A stretch of DNA of 64,000 bases from Sapria himalayana (taxonomy: Eukaryota > Streptophyta > Magnoliopsida > Malpighiales > Rafflesiaceae): positions 1 to 64,000 of the forward strand of contig JAREIK010008149.1 in the NCBI GenBank assembly GCA_029783825.1, given 5' to 3'. The notes under the pieces are model-generated. The model searched no databases. It worked only from the letters and a program-made list of their open reading frames with translations, and had not been told where the DNA came from. Both the position numbers and the translations under genes were made by a program. Below are positions 52,560 through 62,850 of the stretch, in pieces; position 1 is the stretch's first letter; each line of letters begins with the position of its first letter.

Positions 52560-55245
52560 TGAAAACAATATAAATCCATCAATCTCATATTATCTAAGAT
52601 TATATGTGATCTACTAACTCATTGATATCTAACATAATATTGGATCCTATTTATTCTGAGATTATGAATATTATTTTAGATAAGAGACTGATATTGTGAC
52701 CATATATGATAAAGGTATTCTTATGCTTAAAAGACTGAGAGGATCCAAAAATAAGTTTTTAGGATTAAGTGAAATAATGCTAGTGAATGATGACTCACAC
52801 AACATCAATGATATCGAGGTTTGCGATAAGTTTGAGATGTGACGATCTGAACCATACAAATTTATTGTGGATATTAGAAGACTGACATGTTATTATTGCT
52901 AATTACTATTGATTGTCATGATTTTTACTTAGTTTTCTAATTTATTATTATTTGTGATATCATGATGAAATCAAAAACATGAAATAGATAAATTTTTTAT
53001 TGAGTTATGATTTTTATTTATTTTTATTTTAAAAATTAAAATTCTATTTTAAAAACTACATTATTTACAAAGTTAATGCTACGGCTTCCGCTTGATGCCT
53101 AGTGGCTGCTAGGCATTGGCAGACGGGTTAGCCTGGCCAGTACATTTAGTGGCAGTGGCCACAGCCATTGGGCACTAGCTAGCTACCAATAAGCTAGTGT
53201 TAGCATCTAGTAGCCAGGAGCCAGCCAACTAGCTAGAGTGAGGGGGCACAGGTAGTGGCTACCCCAACACACCAGGCTGAGAAAAATGGGCCTTTGGGCC
53301 ATGTTAGCACCCAGCAGCCAGGCACTCCTTAGTCATGCCTTAAAGCATGAATGCCTTAGGCACTCAATAAGTGCATGCACCACAATGCCCTTGCCATAGT
53401 GCCTCGCTTGGGGGGAGGCATGCCCATTGTGAAAGACAAAAAGGCATGTATTACTTCAAGCACTCCTGATGGGAGGCAATCACTTTAAATGTCGTCCCAC
53501 TCCCACCACAAAAATTAAACCCGAAGAGATGCATTATCTTTCTCCTTTCTTCATAAAATTACTAAAAATCATACAAATTCATCTATCTCATATTATCTAA
53601 GATTATACGTGATTTACTCATCTTTTTGGTATCTTTCATATCATTGAGTTTATTTTTTTGTGATTATTTATATTATTTCAGATAAGAGATTGATATTGTG
53701 ACCATATATCATAAAAATATTCTCATGCTTAAAAGACTACGAAGATTCATTAATTAGTCTTTAGGATCAACTGAAAAGACTACTAGTGGATGATGACTCA
53801 TATGACATCGAGGGTATCGAGGTTTTGACAAAAACTTGTGATGTGACAATCCAAACCATACAAACTTATCTTGGATATTACAAGACACACGTGTTATTAT
53901 TGTTGACTATGTTGATTATTGTGTTTTATAATTAATTTTCTAATTTATTATTATCTGTGATATTGTGATAAGATCAAAATCAAAATCACGAAATAGATAT
54001 ATATTTTTTGAGTTGACTCTTATTCATTTTCATTAACAATATAATATAGTTTATTTTTAATATTTAAATTGTTAAAAATAAAAAATATTAAAAAAAAACT
54101 CTATATGATAAAGTTAGTGTCTATGGCCACTAGCCTAACGCCCAATGTCATTGGGCACTAGTTGATGGGTTGGCCTAGCTAGTATAATTTAGTGGCTGTG
54201 TCCATAGGTCATTGGGCATTGGCTAGGTGCTAGTCAACCAGTGTTAGTACCAGGAACCAGCCAACCAACCAAGGTGAGGTGGCATAGGTTGAGGCCAACC
54301 TGACTTTGTCCTACCCAACACGTTTGGTTGGGAAAAGTGGGCCTTTGGGCCATGTTAGCACCCAACATCCATGTGTGCCTTAGGCATGCCTTAAGACACT
54401 AGCTAGTACAATCAAATGGTTGTGGCCATAGGCCACTGGGAATTGGCTGGCTGCTAGCAGCCAATGTTAGCACCCAACAGCCAAGGACCGGCCAACCAAC
54501 CAACTAGGGTGAGCGGGCATAGGTAGTGGCTAACCCGATCCTATCCTACCCAACATGCATGGCTGAAAAAATGGGCTTTTGGGCCGTGTTAGCACCCAAC
54601 ACCCATGTGTGCCTCATACATGCCTTAAGACTCACATGTTACCATTGTTGACTATTGTTGATTGTCATTCTTTTTACTTAGTTTTTTAATTTATTATTAT
54701 TTGTGATATTATGATGAAATCAAAATCATGAAAAATATGTGTTTTTTATTGAGTTGATTTTTATTCATTTTCATTTACAATGCAATACAATTTATATTTA
54801 ATAATTAAATTTTTAAAAATTAAATTTCAATTTTAAAAACAAACTCTGTATGACAAAGTTAATGCCCATGGCCCCTTGCTTGATACCTAATGGTCACTAG
54901 GCATTGGTTGATGGGTTGTCCTAGCTAGTACAATCTAGTGGCTATGGCCATAGGCCACTTGGCATTGGCTTTTTGCTATTCAGCCAGTGTTAGCACCCAA
55001 TAGTTAGGAACTAGCTAACCAACTAGGGTGAGGGGGCATAGGTAGTGGCCAACTCGACCATGTCCTACCCAACACGTCTAATTGAGAAAAGTGGGCCTTT
55101 GTGCTATGTTAGCACCCAAAGGCCATCCGTGCCATAGGCATGCCTTGAGCTCAAGCATGCCTCAAGCATGCCATTATGCACTGGCCCCACAATGCATCAC
55201 TCTCAATAATACTTACAAGTAAGTGGTTAAGGAAAGGCCCCACAA
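52560..55245 (+). repeat. ~1-kb tandem repeat with an AT-rich and a GC-rich half
   Basis: Unit 1 is about 52560-53565, unit 2 about 53566-54625 and unit 3 about 54626-55245 (lacking the first ~300 bp). Shared order in a full unit is CTCATATTATCTAAGATTAT, GAGACTGATATTGTGACCATA (in part), GGATGATGACTCA, AATTTATTATTATTTGTGAT, then a GC-richer half with GGCACTAG, GTGGCCACAG, GGGCCTTTGGGCCATGTTAG and GCATGCCTTA. Unit 2 has an extra internal copy of the GC-rich half (54390-54620). Inverted words such as GGGCCTTTGGGCC hint at hairpins. No ORF. Confidence 0.82.
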
Positions 55246-55257
55246 TGCATCACTAAA

Positions 55258-57275
55258 TTCTGTAAGGACCTTCCAAACACAAAGGGTAAGTGATTCACGA
55301 ATACAATTGTTATTAATTTTGCATAAATACATGATAGTTATGGCTTTTCATTCCAAATAACTTAAGATTCTTCATATCCACACATCTACCCATATTTGAC
55401 ACATATCCATCATAAAATTTCAAAATTTTAAGCCATTCACATAATATCTTTCTTGCCTATTATCAAGTGTGTAACAAGGTTTAAAGAATTTTCATGTTCC
55501 TCATTCAGTTTAAATCAGGATGCTGACATTAATCATTCAGCTCTTGTCTTAATTTTAAAGTATCTTTTGTTTTTCCATCTACATTAAGGATAATGTTGAA
55601 AATATTGTCAAACATTTTTTTTAAATATGCATTACATCCAAGTTATTACGAATTAAATTGGACTTCCATTAGGGTATGTCCCAAAATATATCACATTTCC
55701 TCTATCCAAATATTTTGCATATTAGTCCATTAGTTTCAATAGCATTTTTTTAGTTAGCTTCTTCATACGTAAACTATGAATCTTTGCCAAAATATCATCT
55801 TCAAGATGAATAGCTTGTGCAACTGTTATCACTAATGTATTTTTTCGAAATGCATTTCTATTTCTTGGAATGAATGATTCATAGGTAGAAAATTATGATG
55901 ATTATCAAACCATGACTATTTACCACTAAATTTGAAAGTAAATGCATCAGACTTTTTCATGCAATACGGGCATGCAAATTGTCTTGCAATACTTCAACCA
56001 GACAACATTTAATATGCTAGAAAGTCACTTACTGTCCACATAAGGGCTGTCCGCATAATAAAATTTTTATTATTTGAGATTTATTTGTATTTATGCCAAC
56101 ATCACACAAATAATTTAACACTACTATAAGAAGCTATAAGAAAACATCTAGCATGTATTTCAGATTTTTTGGCCCTTGAACCAATATTGTCAAAAACATA
56201 TATTGCTCCTTCATACACAACCACGGATATAAATTATAAAGTGTCACTATCACTGGCCATGTTGAATACTATTGTCTATATTGGCCAAATGGCTGAAATC
56301 AATTAGTGTAGAGACCTAATCTCACATTTCGACTTTTAGCAGCAAAATCTTGATGTATATGACTAGAATACTTTCAGAAAAGTGAATCTAATGGACGAAA
56401 CATCAACCCTTCTTCAATCTCATGTTTAGAATGTCACCTCATATCATTTGCTTTAGCATTTGATGCATATAGTCTCTATAATCGAATAATTAAAGAAAAG
56501 TAATACATCTTTTGTCACATATTTATAAAGGTGCCTTCTTAAACCAAAGATGATCACAAAACTTAAAGCTAATAACATTACTTTGACCACCCCAATATAT
56601 ACATACATCCATTGAAACAACAATCAATTTTTATAATAGTAGACTCATACCTCGTACTAACTTCTTAGTGTTGTAAATATTGTTAGTGACCAAATTATAT
56701 TCCAAAATAATCTACTTCATTAGTATTGTCACCTGATCAAATAATTTCTCAGACATATGATTTTGTAATTTCATGCTCATAAGTCGAGCCACAAGTGACA
56801 ATTTCGAATGTGTTTTATAGCCATCCCCAACTCATTATCTGTAGCTTTAAGTATTTAATAAAATTTCTAAGTCCAGGTTTTGGTGGTTCATCCATGTAAT
56901 CCAAATTGAAGTCAGCACCAGTAGCTTCCATGACCATTCTATGGTATGTGTATGATGCTTCTTCACCACATGCAAATAATTCAGTACCCTAATTTTGATC
57001 AATGATCAGAGCGATTGTACTTTCCCCATAATAAATCCAAACAAAATAATTTGGTACAAAGCCATATTTAGCCAAATGAAATCTTAGAGTGTTTACATCA
57101 CGAAATTATATATTCTGACACTTGGGTTCTTATATGAACACTTAATTTTTTCTCCATCCATCCATCTTGATTGACTACCCACAAAGTTGATGAAAGTTTC
57201 AAGCCTCCTCAAAAAAAATTGATTCAAAATTCCATTCTTAAACCTTTTGTACATCCACTGATGATCTGAACTCAT
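55258..57275 (-). pseudogene. TNP2: TNP2 transposase, copy C (3'-truncated)
   Basis: Starts at ATG 57275 and keeps the best N-terminal domain of the three copies: 60 open codons including SSDHQWMYKRFKNGIL, WMDGEKIKCSYKN. On the - strand come LMSMKLQNHMSEKLFDQ (56750-56790), the core near 56300, the HNLDV-type block near 55640 and part of the DUF4218-like region. It stops at about 55258, where the ~1-kb tandem repeat begins. The C-terminal domain and the whole TNP1 gene seen downstream in copies A and B are missing. Stops and frameshifts are scattered through it. Confidence 0.85.
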
Positions 57276-58939
57276 TTTGCCTATTTTATTTCCAAAGAAT
57301 AATGCTCAATTATTATTTTGAATGAAACATATAATTACTTAAAAATATACTAATAATTAAATAAAATTACTTACAAATGAATATTTAAATATTAGATATT
57401 ATAAATATCGAGGTAATACATTTGTAGAATCTGCTTTAATAAATAAAGCATTTTTTAGCATGGTAAAGATTAATAGATATCATGCTATTATTAGATGAAT
57501 GAAGTAAAATATGTGAATGGACAAGAAAGGAAAGCAAAAAAAATGAATTCAAATTTTGAAGGAGTAAGCTTCTCACTTCTCAATGAAGATCAAATAGCAC
57601 AATTTTATTATGATTCAACTCAATCTTTGAATATTAAAATAAAAAAAAGAATAAAATAATGGAATGGAGATTCAATTCCAAAACTCTTGGCAAATGAATT
57701 TATGAAGAATTCAGACATGAATAAAAACATATTTGGAATTAAAAACGTATCATACAAAGTATTCAACTAGAAAACATAGATGTGGAGCAAGCTACAATTA
57801 TAGATTTCTAGCCTTACAAATTTAAACAAATTAGAGATACAAATAATTATAGACATTAACACTATAATTATTTTGTGGAAATCTACATTCAAAAGATAGT
57901 TTGGTTAAGAAAACTTACATACACCACAATTAATACCTAATCAATATGAAAAATGAAAATTATTAATTTCACAAAATTAAAGATATGACCATCACTTATA
58001 TACTAGTAATTAATGATTTTAAAACTTGTAATGATTTACTACAAACATCAGATTAATATTGTGCACATGAGGAGGATCTTCGGTCATTTATATTATTATG
58101 ATAATAACTTAACTTTACACTATTATTTTGACACAAATATCTATTATATAATTTCAATGGAAAATGCAATATATGGTAATAGTTAAGCTAAAAGAAAAAT
58201 TTTGTAATAACAAAGAGCAAAATCAAAACACACCCTTAGCAAATGCAATGGTCTTGTGGACAATCGCAATAAAAATGTTTAATGTTAATTAATTTTAATT
58301 TGCGAATATAAAATAAAAATGATAAAATAATATTTTTGTTGTATTCCAATGCTTTACAATATTATTAAAATAAGCATATGATAATATTTTAACAACTCTC
58401 ATTTATTAGTAATAATGTGTATTAATACTCAAAATTCAATTAGAATAACAAAAACAAAGTGTTTTGATGCATTCTGAAGATATACAAATGTAGTCCATAT
58501 ATATTTATGATTTATATTTAATTTTATTTATTAAACATTTTTTTAAAATGTAACAAATTTTTAATATGAATAAATGGGTAAAATTAAAATTCAATGAAGT
58601 TCAATGATGCTAGATTTGTTTGTTAATATTCATGTCTCCGTTTTTTTTCAATGAATTTAAATGAGCTTGAATATTAATTGATATTTTTTAACATTATTCC
58701 ACGTGTTCAATAAAAATATATACCTACACACAAAAAACAATATATATATATATAAGTATCTAAATAAATAAATAAATAATATATATATATATTATAAACA
58801 TCAATTAAATATGTATATATATATTGACACATCAAAAACAAAAGGCTCGATACATTGAATCTTGAGATAAAAGTGAGCCACCTTGGAGGTTGTAAGTTCA
58901 AACTCCACGAGCTACAAAAATATTGTCAGGATAAGAAAT
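57276..58939. other. TNP2 upstream region and filler, copy C
   Basis: Up to about 57565 the sequence matches copies A and B upstream of TNP2 (GACAAGAAAGGAAAGCAAAAA), but the GA tract is absent. The rest is AT-rich filler with (AT)n and (AAAT)n near 58740-58800. At 58868-58912 the words GTGAGCCACCTTGGAGG and GTAAGTTCAAACTCCACGAG resemble a tRNA-type B box (GGTTCAAAYCC), possibly a SINE remnant. Confidence 0.45.
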
Positions 58940-60570
58940 AATGTCACATTTAGTTATATTTAATTATATAGAGTTTTATATAGTGATACAAATAATTATA
59001 AATAAATATACACATATAGTTAAACATAATGTCGTATGTTGTTATACATGAAATTATAACTATAGTTACATGTGGTTGTACATGTAGTTACACATATAGT
59101 TATACTTATATTTATAATGTAGGTATATTTATTCGTTCATATAATTTTATATATTTATACATATAGTAATCTATAGGTATAGATATAGTAAAATACATTT
59201 TTAAATACTAATATATAAAATGTATATTAAATATATGTTGTTAATTATATTTTTAAATATAGTTATGTATAATATTTTTATAGTTATACATGTAGTCAAA
59301 GTCAATTATTTATTGTTATATGTTCTTATACCTATAGTATATATAATTAAAAATAGAGTTATATATAGTGAAACATATAGTTGTATATAGATATATTCAT
59401 ACAAGTAGTTATAATTAGTTATACATAAATATATGCAAAATTATAAACAAATATATAGAATTACATATTATATATATAATATATATGTATACATAGTTAC
59501 AAATATAGTTTTATTTAATTATATGGAGTGTTACATAGTTATATAAATATTTATATATAGTTATAGACATGTAGTTAAACATAATGTTGTATGTCGTTAT
59601 ACATGTAATTATAAATATAGTTACATGTGTTATTCATATAGTTACACATATAGTTATACTTATATTTAATATGTAGGTATATATATTTTTCATATACTTT
59701 TAAATGTTTACATATAGTGATCTATAGGTATAGATATAGTAAAATACATTTTTATATACTAATATATAAAAATTATATTAAATATATATTAATTATATTT
59801 TTTAATATAGTTATGTATAATATTTTTATAGTTAAACATGTAGTCAAAGACAATTATTTATAGTTATATGTTTTTATACTATAGTATATATTGTTAAAAA
59901 TAGAGTTATATATAGCTAAACATATAGTTATATATATAGATATATTCATACAAGTAGTTATAAGTAATTATACATAAATGTATACAAAGTTATAAACAAA
60001 TATATAGATTTACATATATGTATACATAGTTGCAAATATAGTTATATTTAATTATATATAGTGTAACATAGTTTATATATAGTTATACACATATAGTTAA
60101 ACATAATGTTGTATGTTGTTTAACATGTAATTATAAATATAGTTATTTGTGGTTATATATATAGTTACATATATAATTATACTTATATTTATACATGTAG
60201 GTATATTTTTTTTCATATAATTTTATATATTTATACGTATAGTTACGTATAGGTATAGATATAATAAATATTTATACATCTAGGTATATGTATTTTTATA
60301 TACTAATATATTAAAATGTATATTAAATATTTTGTTAATTAAATATTTAAATATAGTTATCTATAATGTTTTTTAGTTATACATATAGTCAAAGAAAATT
60401 ATTTATAGTTATATGTTCTTATACCTATAGTATATTTAGTTAAAAATAAAGTTATATATAGCTAAACATATTGTTATATATAGAGATATTAATACAAGTA
60501 GTTAAAAGTAGTTATACATAAATGTATACAAAGTTATAAACAAATATATAGATTTAAATATATGAATACA
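58940..60570. repeat. Tandem array of ~540-bp AT-rich monomers, copy C
   Basis: Landmark ACTTATATTTATA or a variant lies at about 59104, 59658 and 60181, giving spacings of 554 and 523 bp. The associated words GTCAAAGACAATTATTTATAG and CATACAAGTAGTTATAAG recur in each unit. It holds about three monomers. Confidence 0.88.
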
Positions 60571-60579
60571 TATTTAGAA

Positions 60580-60715
60580 TTTTTTTTGAAGTGATGTTTC
60601 ATTTGGAAAAGGAACATTTTATGTTGGATGAGATGGTCATGAATGGTGCATCATGGAGATGAACAAGTCTAACATCCTTAACCTAATCCACATGATGGAG
60701 AAATCATCGTTATAA
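60580..60715 (+). pseudogene. AP4S: Captured last exon of AP-4 complex sigma subunit
   Basis: AP-4 sigma is the small chain of the AP-4 clathrin-independent adaptor that sorts cargo at the trans-Golgi network. On the + strand the frame reads EVMFHLEKEHFMLDEMVMNG, then one missing base (GGTGCATC where GGTTGCATC is expected) shifts to IMEMNKSNILNLIHMMEKSS, ending in TAA at 60713-60715. This matches the C-terminal ~45 residues of the AP-4 sigma family, which is distinct from sigma chains of AP-1, -2 and -3 in this region. The exon lies within copy C, immediately after the ~540-bp array, in sense with the right-arm TNP1 exon. The rest of the gene is absent. The identification rests on my memory of the family. 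Confidence 0.8.
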
Positions 60716-61367
60716 TGTTTTACATGTTTTATGCAAACTAATGTACTCTTTCTATTCATTTTCGTGCATATAATGGATGAATATCATGTGTTCATGGGCT
60801 TCTTTTTATGTTTAATTCAACTTTAATTTATAATAAATGATAAAAATAGGATATGAATAATAAATTTTCTTGCTCTCATATTTCATAACACTTTCCTAAG
60901 CAAATCTTACATGGAATAAGTTTACACCTTTGATAATTCTCCTATTTTTTATAGTTTTTACGCTTAGGCTCTTTTATGGTTTGAACAACTGGCTTAACAA
61001 TGACTTCTCTTAACTAACTTTTCACTATTTCTTTCTCTAAAGATTTTTTTTATTTAATTTTCTTAAAGTTCTAGTGGTCTGGGTCTTTGATATCATGTTA
61101 GAAAGTAAAAATGAAATAATGCAACTTTATTAACCATGATGCGTTAATACATATAACCTATGAGATTGGAGCACCCTCAACACTATGAGTAGCTCATTGA
61201 CTGAACTATATACAAATTAGAAACATATCTCAAAAAAAAACATAATCATATATTATTTTTTTCCATGATAACTACAAGGTTAACGCACAATGCTAAAATA
61301 TCTTCTTTATTCTTATAAAAAATTATAGCTACTAATTGTTGTTTGGACCATTTCTGCATCTCTTATA
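60716..61367. other. Possible AP4S 3' UTR and copia-like LTR fragment
   Basis: The first ~300 bp may be host sequence downstream of the AP4S stop. Near 61085-61112 CTTTGATATCATGTTAGAAAG resembles, on the - strand, an LTR end followed by a degenerate tRNA-Met primer site (TTCTAACATGGTATCA). An LTR fragment would then lie to the right, to about 61300. Low certainty. Confidence 0.3.
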
Positions 61368-61631
61368 GATGACTCTACTTTAAAGAATAGATCATAAAAA
61401 ATTAGTGCAATTCATTTGATATTTTCACGAGGGAGGTCGTATGCTTGTTTATGAGTTCATGCACAATGGAACATTGAAGGAGTATATTTATGGTAACTCA
61501 AATTTAATATAAAGTACAATGATATCAACTGAGGTAGTCATTAATGTATGTAACATTGATAGGCCAATTCACAAATAGAGAAAGTATCAATCAGATCAAG
61601 CGGCTCGAGATTACAGAAGATGCGGCAAAAG
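61368..61631 (+). pseudogene. Captured receptor-like kinase fragment, two exons with intron
   Basis: Plant receptor-like kinases are membrane Ser/Thr kinases. Exon one starts after CTTATAG at about 61368 and reads TLL, stop, RIDHKKLVQF, stop, YFHEGGRMLVYEFMHNGT (in part) LKEYIYG, to a GT donor at 61493. A 70-bp intron ends TTGATAG at 61562. Exon two reads QFTNRESINQIKRLEITEDA, then AKG, ending at a GT donor at 61632. The split glycine codon (G/GC) at the junction keeps the frame. LVYEFMHNGTLKE and RLEI.EDAAKG are hallmarks of kinase subdomains V to VIa in an LRR receptor kinase subfamily. Only about 65 codons are present, with two stops, and kinase lysine and catalytic loop are absent, so it cannot act as a kinase. 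Retained intron shows capture from genomic DNA. Confidence 0.82.
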
Positions 61632-61849
61632 GTGTTTTTAAAATTTCTTATCAGAGTTAGATTTATTTTGCAAGCATATGCTGTTAGTGGGTGCATAGTC
61701 CAGCGGCAGCGATGCCATGAGATATGGTCCTGTAGATGCTAAGCCATGGTGCATAACTACCTGGAAGTGCACATTGTGTGTGTGGTGCAGTGAACTTGCA
61801 TGTGTGATTGATGTATAGGATGTGCACCATGTGAATATTTGATGCATCC
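61632..61849. other. Segment between kinase fragment and right arm
   Basis: About 220 bp of less AT-rich sequence, with GTGCATAGTCCAGCGGCAGC and TGTGTGTGTGGTGCAGTG words. It may be the following intron of the captured kinase or other captured DNA. Unrecognised. Confidence 0.4.
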
Positions 61850-62847
61850 ATGGTGTAGTGTGTGCAAAATGTAGCTTGTGCTCATTGGATTTTTTTATAT
61901 GTATCAAAGAAAGTGATTTTCCATGTAGAATCATGTGAGTAAAAACTATATAGTTGTTATGAAAGTGGCCACTACTTTGGTGGTTCCATAACTATTTGAC
62001 TACTACAATAAATGTTGAGAGTTAAGTGTGTAATGAAAAATATAATATTTAATTTATTTATATCTAGCATAAATTTTTTATTTTCTATTTTATCACAGGA
62101 ACTCATTGAAAAATGTATGACTGCTGCTTCTAAGCCAGTTGAAGTTTTATGGATCTTCACATAACTTTTTTGAAGGAAAAAAAGTAGGAAATGAAAGAAG
62201 TGAATGATGAGATGAAAGAAATGAAGAATGCAGTGCAATAGTAGATGACCTATATGGAGTCACAACTAGTAGCCTTGACTTGACAGATAGCACTCGAGTT
62301 CCAGAAGTGTACCCCACCAGAGAGCCTAGCACAAATGCACCAGTTAATGATGAGGATGATAATTTAGTTTTAAAAGATTATATACCTATGTTATGTTTTT
62401 ATTTTAACTATGTAACTATTGTATCAGAATAATTTATTAACTAATTTTACTTTTTGTTAATTATAAATAATAGTTTATAGGATATGTTTTTTTCGATTTA
62501 ATATAAAAGTTAAATATATGTAATTAAAAATCTTTTGTAAAAAAATAAAATTATGAAAATAGTTTTGGAATGAAAATAGCTAGGGATTTTTCCTTTGCTA
62601 ATTTAGCTAGCAAATTATTATATATATATATATTTATTCGAAAAATATTAATTACTACTCTTAATTATGATGAAATTAGCAAGGAAATAAATATAATTAG
62701 TAGGGAATTTCCGTCATTAAAAAATTTGCTAGGAAATTTTTTTATTGCTAAAATTTTGTGAAAAGCACATTAGCTTGGGATAATTTGCTACGGGATAAGC
62801 CCAATAAACTAGGAAATTTCCCTTGCTATTTGAGAATTTTTATAGTG
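61850..62847 (+). repeat. CACTA right arm and terminal inverted repeat, copy C
   Basis: Matches copy A at 30246-31102, then continues about 200 bp further with subterminal words (AAATTAGCAAGGAAAT, TAGTAGGGAATTTCCG, AAACTAGGAAATTTCCC) to the terminal inverted repeat GAGAATTTTTATAGTG at 62832-62847. TTT follows. Confidence 0.85.
62099..62310 (+). pseudogene. Internally deleted TNP1-like last exon in the right arm, copy C
   Basis: After a TTATCACAG acceptor the frame reads ELIEKCMTAASKPVE, then (after a frameshift) MDLHITFLKE, EMKEVNDEMKEMKNAVQ and two TAG codons in a row at 62239-62244. MTYMESQLVAL continues beyond them. It has the same internal deletion of the coiled coil as the right arm of copy A. 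Confidence 0.75.
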
Positions 62848-62850
62848 TTT

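Larger units (their letters stand above)
35533..62847 (-). mobile_element. Composite CACTA region, copies B and C
   Basis: The left end reads CACTTCAAGAAAAATCCCAT and the right end, reversed, CACTATAAAAATTCTCAAAT. Both continue with ATAGCAAGGGA and AATTCCCTA/AATTTCCTA, and both are flanked by TTT, fitting the 3-bp target duplication of CACTA elements. But the interval of 27.3 kb holds two TNP2 genes and two ~540-bp arrays. So it is either one insertion that later took up a second family member and other DNA, or two neighbouring partial copies whose outer ends match by descent. A TTT match alone has a 1 in 64 chance. Confidence 0.7.

Noticed and set aside
58868..58912. A tRNA gene.
   Set aside because: Only a B-box-like stretch is present. 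No acceptor stem or anticodon arm can be folded, so at most it is a SINE remnant.
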